Source: Bacillus sp. N1-1
Lineage (GTDB): Bacteria; Bacillota; Bacilli; Bacillales; Guptibacillaceae
Length of the DNA: 64,000 nt
Direction: 5' to 3'
Assembly: GCF_009818105.1 (NCBI RefSeq)
Contig: NZ_CP046564.1
Location: 124,001 to 188,000, forward strand
The notes beneath the pieces were generated by a model. The model searched no databases, was not told the origin of the DNA, and was given only the letters and a program-made list of their open reading frames with translations. How positions within the stretch are numbered: the first letter of the stretch is position 1; every line of letters starts with the position of its first letter. A program made the translations under genes and the position numbers. Below, one piece after another: positions 55,401 to 62,824 of the stretch.

Positions 55401-55465
55401 ATAGAAGTATGTTTGGTTTTTATTCAAGAAGGGAAAGAGAGGGAAGTTAGGTTACTTTGAAAAAA

Positions 55466-55635
55466 AGCGCCTGGACTGTTTTTCGAACGGAAGAAAACAG
55501 TTGACGAGGAAGAGGTTTATCGATCATCGGCGGATACCTCTCGATTGCTTCACCACAATCGAATGGTTTTGTGAAAAACAGAGAGGTGACTTTCTGAACA
55601 AAAGCAAAACTATGGTGACAAAATAGGAATTAATC
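55466..55635 (+). ncRNA. glmS ribozyme (glucosamine-6-phosphate riboswitch)
   Basis: Self-cleaving RNA that cuts the glmS message when glucosamine-6-phosphate is high. Seen: cleavage-site consensus A-GCGCC at 55466-55471, the AACAGTTGACGAGG core strand, the TATCG...CGGCGGAT P2.1 region and the ACCTCTCG...CAGAGAGGTGAC P3 helix. The cut product carries a 5'-OH and is degraded by RNase J1 in B. subtilis. The 3' limit is approximate. Confidence 0.9.
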
Positions 55636-55642
55636 GGAAAAG

Positions 55643-55690
55643 AAGGGGCAGGTCTGCCCCGATGTACACCTGCTCCTTCAAATGAAGGAG
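55643..55690 (+). promoter_or_regulatory. Alternative hairpins masking the glmS ribosome-binding site
   Basis: CTCCTTC (55673-55679) pairs exactly with GAAGGAG (55684-55690), the glmS Shine-Dalgarno site, around a 4-nt loop. The same CTCCTT is also complementary to AAGGGGCAGGT (55643-55653) through ACCTGCTCCTT (55668-55678), and that arm can instead form a local hairpin GGGGCA/TGCCCC (55645-55660). The folds exclude one another. Confidence 0.55.
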
Positions 55691-55699
55691 GACTTTTAC

Positions 55700-57505
55700 A
55701 TGTGCGGTATTGTTGGATATATTGGAAATCAAGACGCTAAAGAAATTCTATTACGAGGTCTGGAGAAGCTTGAATACCGAGGGTATGACTCAGCGGGTAT
55801 TGCGCTTCTTAACGACGGTGGTCTTCACCTTTTTAAAGAGAAAGGTCGCATTGCCGATCTAAGAAAAAAGGTGGATACTAGTGTGGAAGCAACAGCGGGT
55901 ATCGGACATACACGTTGGGCAACACACGGTGAACCAAGTCAGGTGAATGCTCACCCGCATCAGAGCACAACTGAACGTTTCACTCTTGTTCATAACGGAG
56001 TAATTGAAAACTATCAACAAATCAAACGTGACTTCTTATCCGAAGTTGATTTTGTAAGTGCAACAGACACGGAAATTGTTGTTCAACTGATTGCGAGTCT
56101 TGTTGAGGAAAAAAATATGTCTGTTGAAGATGCTTTTCATCAAACATTGAATGAACTTCACGGTTCTTACGCACTTGCACTTATTGACAATCATAATCCA
56201 GAAACGCTATACGTAGCGAAGAATAAGAGTCCGCTTCTAGTAGGAATCGGCGATGATTTCAACGTAGTAGCAAGTGACTCAATGGCTATGCTTCAAGTAA
56301 CCAGTAAATTCATCGAGCTAATGGATGAAGAGGTAGTAATCGTGAAGCGTGATTCAGTTACAATTAAAGATATGAATGGAAACGTGATGGAGCGTGAGCC
56401 ATTCACGGCTGAAATCGACGCTAGTGATATCGAAAAGGGAACATACCCTCACTACATGCTGAAAGAAATTGACGAGCAGCCGCTTGCAATTCGTAACATT
56501 ATTACGAAGTACAAAGATGACAATGATAATATCAAGCTAGATGAAGATATCCGTGACGCGATGAAAGAAACGGATCGTATTTACATTATTGCATGTGGCA
56601 CAAGCTACAACGCGGGTCTTGTTGGTAAACAGTTAATTGAGAACATAGCAGAAGTGCCGGTTGAAGTGCACATCGCAAGTGAGTTCTTATACAATATGCC
56701 GCTTGTTTCAGAGAAACCTCTCTTTATCTTTATTTCACAAAGTGGTGAAACGGCAGATAGCCGAGGCGTCCTTGTGAATGTGAAGAAGAAAGGGTTTAAG
56801 TCTCTTACAATCACCAACGTTCCTGGATCCACACTGTCTCGGGAAGCGGATTATACGCTGCACACGCATGCAGGCCCAGAAATTGCGGTTGCTTCAACAA
56901 AAGCCTATACTGCACAAATGGCTGTGCTAACATTGCTTGCTGTTGATACAGCGCAGGCAAAAGGCATGAAGCTTGATTTCAACCCAATTCAAGAACTTGG
57001 TATCGTTGCTACTGCAATGGAATCCATGATTGATCAAAAAGAAATGATTGAAACAGTTGCTCGTAACTTCCTTTCAGTAACACGTAATGCGTTCTTTATT
57101 GGACGCGGCGTAGATTACTACGTATGCCTTGAAGGAGCTCTTAAGCTTAAGGAGATTTCATACATTCAAGCAGAAGGATTTGCTGGCGGTGAGTTGAAGC
57201 ACGGTACGATTGCTCTTATTGAGAAAGGCACGCCTGTTATTGCACTTGCAACTCAGAAGCATGTGAATGGAAGCATCCGTTCCAACGTACAGGAAGTGGT
57301 TTCTCGTGGCGCATCCCCTTGTATCATCTCCCTTGCAGGACTTGAAGAGGAAGGCGACACCATTGTCCTTGATGAAGTGCATGAGCACCTTACTCCACTC
57401 GCTTCAGTTGTGCCGCTTCAGTTGCTTGCTTACTATGCAGCGCTGCACAGAGAATGTGATGTAGATAAGCCAAGAAATCTTGCTAAATCAGTAACAGTTG
57501 AATAA
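55700..57505 (+). CDS. glmS: Glutamine--fructose-6-phosphate aminotransferase GlmS
   Basis: Makes glucosamine-6-phosphate from fructose-6-phosphate and glutamine, first step to UDP-GlcNAc. 601 residues. The start at 55700 was chosen because the catalytic Cys must follow the initiator Met (MCGIVGYIG); the in-frame ATG at 55682 lies within the ribosome-binding site. N-terminal glutaminase domain (to about 240), then two SIS sugar-isomerase domains with CGTSYNAG and SQSGETAD. Regulated by the upstream ribozyme. Confidence 0.97.
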   Translation: MCGIVGYIGNQDAKEILLRGLEKLEYRGYDSAGIALLNDGGLHLFKEKGRIADLRKKVDTSVEATAGIGHTRWATHGEPSQVNAHPHQSTTERFTLVHNGVIENYQQIKRDFLSEVDFVSATDTEIVVQLIASLVEEKNMSVEDAFHQTLNELHGSYALALIDNHNPETLYVAKNKSPLLVGIGDDFNVVASDSMAMLQVTSKFIELMDEEVVIVKRDSVTIKDMNGNVMEREPFTAEIDASDIEKGTYPHYMLKEIDEQPLAIRNIITKYKDDNDNIKLDEDIRDAMKETDRIYIIACGTSYNAGLVGKQLIENIAEVPVEVHIASEFLYNMPLVSEKPLFIFISQSGETADSRGVLVNVKKKGFKSLTITNVPGSTLSREADYTLHTHAGPEIAVASTKAYTAQMAVLTLLAVDTAQAKGMKLDFNPIQELGIVATAMESMIDQKEMIETVARNFLSVTRNAFFIGRGVDYYVCLEGALKLKEISYIQAEGFAGGELKHGTIALIEKGTPVIALATQKHVNGSIRSNVQEVVSRGASPCIISLAGLEEEGDTIVLDEVHEHLTPLASVVPLQLLAYYAALHRECDVDKPRNLAKSVTVE

Positions 57506-57540
57506 ACATTGATAGATAAGAGCGGCCTTTTGTAGAATTA

Positions 57541-57620
57541 CAAAAGAGTCGGGAACTAGACAAAAGAGTCGGGAACCGGACAAAAGAGTCGGGAACTGGA
57601 CAAAAAAGTCGGGAACCGAT
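57541..57620 (+). repeat. Four 20-bp tandem repeats downstream of glmS
   Basis: Four units of exactly 20 bp, CAAAAGAGTCGGGAACTAGA, with changes only at unit positions 6 and 17-20. A perfect 8-bp hairpin (57527-57534 / 57539-57546) joins the first unit. No spacers, so it is not a CRISPR array. The unit length is not a multiple of three, so it is unlikely to be coding. Confidence 0.95.
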
Positions 57621-57642
57621 TATAAAAGGGCAATAATAGAGA

Positions 57643-57680
57643 AAACCTCGAACCAAGAAATAATGGTTCGGGGTTTTTTT
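57643..57680 (+). terminator. First terminator downstream of glmS
   Basis: AAACCTCGAACCA (57643-57655) pairs with TGGTTCGGGGTTT (57664-57676, one G-U pair), followed by T. It lies beyond the tandem repeats, so these are transcribed with glmS unless transcription stops before. Confidence 0.85.
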
Positions 57681-57761
57681 AATACTTGGTTTAATCCTGA
57701 AAGTGTTGATTTTAAAAAAAGATCTGTCTTCATGAGATATTGTTTTAATGAGCAAGTATTC

Positions 57762-57806
57762 AAAAAGCCTCGACCCGATTAACTATGGGTTAGAGGCTTT
57801 TTGTTT
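57762..57806 (+). terminator. Second terminator downstream of glmS
   Basis: AAAAAGCCTC pairs with GAGGCTTTTT, with a further CCC/GGG pairing inside, followed by TGTTTT. Between the two terminators (57681-57761) nothing is recognisable. Confidence 0.75.
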
Positions 57807-57893
57807 TATTGATCAACTGTGTAGTTATTTGAAGTTTGTATCTTGACAGTCAATCTCTAATAGGTTTTGTTTGTAGTAGATAGGAGGGTAAAT

Positions 57894-58454
57894 ATGAGTA
57901 ATATATTCTTCCCGGATGACGAAACAGAACTTGGTAAAGTTATGAGGATATTTGAACAAGAGTTTGAGGTCCGAAATAATTGGATCAGAGAAGCCTCTAT
58001 TAACTTCAACCAGGCATTAAGTGTAAAACCTTCATTTAATGCATTTAATCACGCAATCTCAATAATTAATCATGCAATGGTATTGGTCCGCATAATAGAT
58101 TTGGATGCCATAGGATCTAGAGATGTACTTAGATCTAAAGAAAGAGCCAAAATACTTCACGAAAGAAACCCTCGTATGCTTCCTCCTCCTGAGACACTTA
58201 GAAACATTAGAAATGATTTCGAACATTTAGAGGAGAGAATGGATCGTTGGGCAACGAGCACCTATGAGAAACAATACATAGACTTGGCAATCGGTAACGG
58301 CTATCTTTTGAGAGGGTCTGAAATGGATACTTTTCGTAAGTTAGAGGGAACTAAACTGAAGTTTTGGAATAACGAAGTAGATTTACAAGAAGTTATTGAT
58401 TGGGTTGAAGAAACAAATAGAATAATAATTGATAATAATAACAAGAGATTTTAA
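57894..58454 (+). CDS. Unrecognised helical protein with HEPN-like R-x4-H motif
   Basis: Family not recognised. 186 residues, predicted mostly alpha-helical, no signal peptide. Residues 103-115 read RNIRNDFEHLEER: Arg106-Asn-x3-His111 fits the R-x4-6-H pattern with a polar residue after Arg that marks the active site of HEPN RNases. TAGGAGGG precedes the ATG; an upstream in-frame start at 57867 lacks a site. A+T-richer than the core genes, it lies in the accessory region before a type I restriction system. An HEPN-type nuclease is possible; a chance match is not excluded. Confidence 0.6.
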   Translation: MSNIFFPDDETELGKVMRIFEQEFEVRNNWIREASINFNQALSVKPSFNAFNHAISIINHAMVLVRIIDLDAIGSRDVLRSKERAKILHERNPRMLPPPETLRNIRNDFEHLEERMDRWATSTYEKQYIDLAIGNGYLLRGSEMDTFRKLEGTKLKFWNNEVDLQEVIDWVEETNRIIIDNNNKRF

Positions 58455-58604
58455 ACTACACATTCCTTATTGAGAAGAATTTAGGACTATGCCACTATAT
58501 ACAACTGAGAAATTATAGTTAAAAATGTAAAAATGTGGAGGTTACAGAGGGTTTTTGTAGAATATATCTCTTTATGAAGGAGGAGAATGAGGAGGTATTT
58601 TGTT

Positions 58605-59240
58605 ATGTATCAATGTACCATGCAGGATGCAGTAGTAACAATAGTTCCCACATCCAGATACGGGAAAGAGTTTGACACGGCTACGGTTCAAACTTATTTT
58701 CAGTTATCATCGCAATTACCAGAAGAAGAAGAGTTTTTGGTTCCGAGTTTGGAGAAAATCCCTGAAGAAGATTTGAGACTATTTCGGGCTGGCAATGTAG
58801 AGTTTGCTCCTATCCCTAAATCTGTCGTTGCACAAGAGATTAAAGACTTTCAAGAGCAAGTGGCTAGCGGGAATAAGGAAGAAGCGAAATCCGATGCGTT
58901 TCTTGGACTAGCCTCCCTTTACATGCAACCGGTAAAAATGCAACCTGTTTCAGGTAATGTGTATCAATTGAATTACCAATACTCAATCTATCCTGAAAGC
59001 GATGGACATTTTTATGTGAGAGCTACAATTCCCTTTAGAGGATTTAAAATGGATAGGGGAACCGTTCGGTTCACTACTGTATTACCAGCTGGCGCGAAAT
59101 ATGACAGCGAGGGTACCAAAGGTGAAGCTATTCAGGGACAAGTTTTAGAAGAACAAGCTGAAACATTTCAAAATGGACTAACCGTTTTAGGATTTCAATA
59201 TACAGTTGATCCTGATTTTGTCGTAAAATACAAATACTAA
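58605..59240 (+). CDS. Unrecognised soluble protein
   Basis: Family not recognised. 211 residues, predicted mixed with a beta-rich C-terminal half (YQLNYQYSIYPES, HFYVRATIPFRG, TVRFTTVLPAGA). No signal peptide or membrane helix. The middle (about 75-100) is charged and helical. ATG at 58605 (MYQCTMQDAVV) follows GAGGAGG by 9 nt; the in-frame ATG at 58587 is only 4 nt after AAGGAGG and would add six residues. It has its own terminator, so it is a single-gene unit between the helical protein and hsdM. Confidence 0.6.
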   Translation: MYQCTMQDAVVTIVPTSRYGKEFDTATVQTYFQLSSQLPEEEEFLVPSLEKIPEEDLRLFRAGNVEFAPIPKSVVAQEIKDFQEQVASGNKEEAKSDAFLGLASLYMQPVKMQPVSGNVYQLNYQYSIYPESDGHFYVRATIPFRGFKMDRGTVRFTTVLPAGAKYDSEGTKGEAIQGQVLEEQAETFQNGLTVLGFQYTVDPDFVVKYKY

Positions 59241-59260
59241 TAATTGCTACCTCCTTCTAT

Positions 59261-59290
59261 AAAACCTGGGCGTCTGCCTGGGTTTTATTT
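59261..59290 (+). terminator. Terminator upstream of the hsd operon
   Basis: AAAACCTGGGC pairs with GCCTGGGTTTT (two G-U pairs), loop GTCT, then T-rich sequence. It separates the previous gene from hsdM. Confidence 0.8.
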
Positions 59291-59414
59291 TTTATTGTAA
59301 AAACGGAATACAGTAATATCAGACTTTTAGGAAGTGTGGTGTATGGTAAGATAATACATAACAAGGGATATTATGAAAAAACATAAATATCTCTTTTGGA
59401 GGGGGCAATATACA

Positions 59415-61454
59415 ATGGAAATTTTAAAAAACAATGAATTTGTTAACTTTATATGGAAAAACGCAGAGATATTACGCGGACCCTATGCAAAAGAAGAGTA
59501 CCGTGATGTAATCTTGCCATTAACTGTATTGCGTCGTTTTGATTGCTTATTGGAACCAAGCAAAGAGAAAGTTTTAGAAAAAGCAAAAGTTGTTAAGCAT
59601 GATGCTATTCTCAATAAAATCACCGGATATGATTTCAATAATACAAGTCAATATGACTTTCCGACATTGCTAAAAGATCCGGATAATGTCGCAGATAATT
59701 TAAGAAATTACATACAGGGGTTCTCATCAAACGTCCGTATTATTTTTGAACGGTTTGATTTGGAAGATGAAATTAAGAAACTGGATGAATATAACTTGCT
59801 ATATAGTGTGATCCAGATGTTTGCAAGTATCGATTTACGTGTTTCAACTGTATCAAACTTGCAAATGGGATACATATTTGAGGAGCTTATTCGTCGTTTC
59901 TCAGAGAATGCAGAGGCAGGAGATCATTATACACCTCGAGAAGTCATTAAACTCATGGTAAATCTTATTTTAAACGAAGATCAGTCTGACCTTATGCAGG
60001 AAGGGAAAATTGTGCAGGTAGGCGACTTTGCTTGCGGAACAGGCGGTATGTTATCTGAAGCTACCGAATTTATTACGGAATTAAATCCAGATGCTCAAGT
60101 AGAAGTTTTCGGACAAGAAATCAATCCAAAGTCTTACGCGATAGCTTGTGCGGATTTACTGATAAAAGGACAAAATGCCGGACATATTGCATTTGGAAAC
60201 TCCTTAACAAAATCCGATGGTCATAAAGAATTGAACGTTCGTTACGCTTTGATGAATCCTCCTTTTGGAGTGGATTGGAAACATTATGGAAAAGACATTA
60301 AAGAAGAACATGAGGAAAAAGGCTTTGATGCCCGATACGGCGCGGGTTTACCACGCACCTCAGATGGTTCTTTACTGTTCTTACAGCACATGGTTTCTAA
60401 AATGAAGCAAGATGAAAAAGGGAGCCGAATGGCGATTGTTTTCAACGGATCTCCATTATTTACTGGTGACGCTGGAAGTGGAGAAAGTGAGGTGCGCCGG
60501 TGGATTATCGAAAATGATTTGTTGGAAGGCATCGTTGCTTTACCAGACCAACTTTTTTACAATACGAGCATCTCCACCTACATTTGGATTCTGTCTAACC
60601 GTAAAAACGCTAACTTAGCACAGGGCGCTGTACGTAAGGGTAAAATTCAATTGTTAGATGCGACTAACTCTTATGTGAAGATGCGGAAAAGCTTGGGGAA
60701 TAAGCGGAATGAGATCACTGAAGAGCAGATTGCAGAAATTTCACGTCTTTACGGGGAATTTAAAGAGAATGATCGAAGTAAAATCTTTGATTTACAAGAC
60801 TTTGGTTACTCAAAGATTACAGTTGAACGTCCTTTGAAGCTGAATTTTATGATTACACCTGATCGTATTCAAAATCTATATAATGAATCGGCTTTTGCTA
60901 AACTGTATAACCAAGATGAAATAGATAAGCTTAACCAAAAAGAAAAGAAAAAGACAGTTGATATAAAGAAGATTGAAAAGTATTATGAGGGATTAATTCT
61001 TCAAAATCAGATTATATCTATTTTGAAAGAGAATGTTTCAGAGGACTTATTTCAGAACCGCGAAGCATTTTTAAAGAAATTGAAAGCATTGTTCAAAGGC
61101 ATACCAGAAGTGAAAGCAGGATTATGGAAAGCGATTTATATGGGCTTATCTGAGAGAGATGAAAGTGCGTATACTTGTCTTGATAAAAAAGGGAACCCTG
61201 AACCTGATCCTACTCTTCGTGACACCGAGAATGTACCATTGAAAGAAAACATTCAGGATTATTTTGAGCGAGAAGTGTTTCCTCATGTTCCTGATGCTTG
61301 GATTGATCAGAGTAAAACAAAGATTGGGTATGATATTCCACTAACTCGTTACTTTTATAAGTATGTAGCGCTTGAGTCTTCAGAGGTATTGAAGCAACAT
61401 GTGATAGCCCTTGAAGATGAAGTTCAAGAACTCCTGATGAAGGTGTTAGTTTAA
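59415..61454 (+). CDS. hsdM: Type I restriction-modification methyltransferase subunit HsdM
   Basis: Modification subunit that makes N6-methyladenine at the sequence chosen by HsdS. 679 residues: N-terminal HsdM helical domain (about 8-140), HYTPREV near 171, SAM motif I DFACGTGG at 204-211 and catalytic NPPF at 281-284. The C-terminal part (about 480-679) is longer than in classic enteric HsdM. GGAGGGGG precedes the ATG at 59415; an in-frame ATG at 59373 is not supported. Overlaps hsdS by one base. Confidence 0.93.
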   Translation: MEILKNNEFVNFIWKNAEILRGPYAKEEYRDVILPLTVLRRFDCLLEPSKEKVLEKAKVVKHDAILNKITGYDFNNTSQYDFPTLLKDPDNVADNLRNYIQGFSSNVRIIFERFDLEDEIKKLDEYNLLYSVIQMFASIDLRVSTVSNLQMGYIFEELIRRFSENAEAGDHYTPREVIKLMVNLILNEDQSDLMQEGKIVQVGDFACGTGGMLSEATEFITELNPDAQVEVFGQEINPKSYAIACADLLIKGQNAGHIAFGNSLTKSDGHKELNVRYALMNPPFGVDWKHYGKDIKEEHEEKGFDARYGAGLPRTSDGSLLFLQHMVSKMKQDEKGSRMAIVFNGSPLFTGDAGSGESEVRRWIIENDLLEGIVALPDQLFYNTSISTYIWILSNRKNANLAQGAVRKGKIQLLDATNSYVKMRKSLGNKRNEITEEQIAEISRLYGEFKENDRSKIFDLQDFGYSKITVERPLKLNFMITPDRIQNLYNESAFAKLYNQDEIDKLNQKEKKKTVDIKKIEKYYEGLILQNQIISILKENVSEDLFQNREAFLKKLKALFKGIPEVKAGLWKAIYMGLSERDESAYTCLDKKGNPEPDPTLRDTENVPLKENIQDYFEREVFPHVPDAWIDQSKTKIGYDIPLTRYFYKYVALESSEVLKQHVIALEDEVQELLMKVLV

Positions 61455-62824
61455 TGAGTATGAAGTCATATGAAAGATATAGAGATTCAAGTTTAGATTG
61501 GGTCAGTGTAGTACCCGAACATTGGAAAGTGAAAAAGCTTAAACACGTTTCAGACGTAAATCTAAGCAACGTTGACAAAAAAAGTATTAAAGGGGAAAAA
61601 GAAGTTTTGCTTTGTAATTATGTTGATGTTTATTATAACGATGTAATTACAGATGCAATTGAATTTATGAGAGCAACAGCAAAATACGAACAGATTAATC
61701 GGTTCAAGTTGAAAAGAAATGATGTAATTATTACAAAAGATTCTGAATCACCAACTGATATTGCAGTTCCGACTTGGGTATCAAAAGATTTTGACGATGT
61801 TTTATGTGGGTATCATCTTGCCCTTTTAAGACCTAATGATCAAATCAATGGAAAATATTTATTTTACACATTGCAATCACAGGCAATTAACCAGCAGTTT
61901 CATGCTAAAGCAAATGGGGTTACTAGGTTTGCAATTGGAAAGAATACAATTAAAAATGCGATGGTTTTAATCCCCCCCTTACTTGAGCAAGAAAAGATAG
62001 CAAAATGGTTAGATGAATCTTTATCAAATATTGATGAAATTGTTAGCAAGAAAAAGCAACAAATTGAAATCCTTAAGCAATATCACCAATCTCTCATTAC
62101 TGAAACGGTAACGCGGGGGTTAAATTCGGATGTGAAAATGAAAGATAGTGGTGTTGAGTGGCTCGGAGAGATTCCTGAGCATTGGAATATAAAGAAAATA
62201 AAGCATTTCACTAACCATATTGGTAGTGGAAAGACTCCTAGAGGTGGGGGAGAAATTTATGTAGATGAAGGAGTATTGTTTTTAAGGAGTCAAAATATTC
62301 ATAAGGATTCTTTAAGGCTAGATGATGTAGTTTATATTCCAAAAGAAATTGATAATAAAATGGCAAATTCGAGAGTAAAGAATAATGATATTCTAATGAA
62401 TATTACGGGGGCATCGATTGGCAGGGCTAATGTATACAAATTAGATATACCTGCAAACGTAAGTCAACACGTATGTATTATAAGGGTTAAAGAAGAAAAG
62501 ATATCTCCTGATTATTTAAATTATGTAATTGCAAGTAGTTACTTTCAGAGTCAAATAATGGCTTATCAAAATGGAGCATCAAAGGAAGGTTTGAATTTCT
62601 CCCAAATTTCAAATATATCTTTTATAGTTCCAAGGAATATTGAAGAGCAGAACAGCATTGTAGATTTTCTGAATATGAAGATTTCACAGATTGAATCAAT
62701 TAGAAAATTAATGCTACAACAAATTGAAAGTTTTCAACAATATCGCCAATCCCTAATCTACGAAGTGGTTACAGGTAAAATCGATGTCCGTAACTACGTC
62801 TCGAACGAACAGGAGATGACGTAA
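61454..62824 (+). CDS. hsdS: Type I restriction-modification specificity subunit HsdS
   Basis: DNA-recognition subunit, 456 residues with two target-recognition domains. Repeated borders mark them: SSLDWVSVVPEHWKVKKLKH (about 11-30) and SGVEWLGEIPEHWNIKKIKH (about 233-250), and helical spacers ending YHQSLITETVTRG and YRQSLIYEVVTGKID. The central and C-terminal coiled coils set the spacing of the split target site. Lower G+C than its neighbours, typical of horizontally exchanged hsdS. Overlaps hsdM and hsdR by one base each. Confidence 0.93.
   Translation: MSMKSYERYRDSSLDWVSVVPEHWKVKKLKHVSDVNLSNVDKKSIKGEKEVLLCNYVDVYYNDVITDAIEFMRATAKYEQINRFKLKRNDVIITKDSESPTDIAVPTWVSKDFDDVLCGYHLALLRPNDQINGKYLFYTLQSQAINQQFHAKANGVTRFAIGKNTIKNAMVLIPPLLEQEKIAKWLDESLSNIDEIVSKKKQQIEILKQYHQSLITETVTRGLNSDVKMKDSGVEWLGEIPEHWNIKKIKHFTNHIGSGKTPRGGGEIYVDEGVLFLRSQNIHKDSLRLDDVVYIPKEIDNKMANSRVKNNDILMNITGASIGRANVYKLDIPANVSQHVCIIRVKEEKISPDYLNYVIASSYFQSQIMAYQNGASKEGLNFSQISNISFIVPRNIEEQNSIVDFLNMKISQIESIRKLMLQQIESFQQYRQSLIYEVVTGKIDVRNYVSNEQEMT

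Noticed and set aside
55056..55427. 123-residue minus-strand frame over the glmM end
   Set aside because: Crosses the glmM terminator and the glmS promoter; no start signals.
57541..57620. CRISPR array
   Set aside because: Units are contiguous with no spacers and there are no cas genes.
57483..57755. 90-residue minus-strand frame through the 20-bp repeats
   Set aside because: It runs through the repeats and a terminator in shifting phase, has no ribosome-binding site and overlaps the end of glmS.
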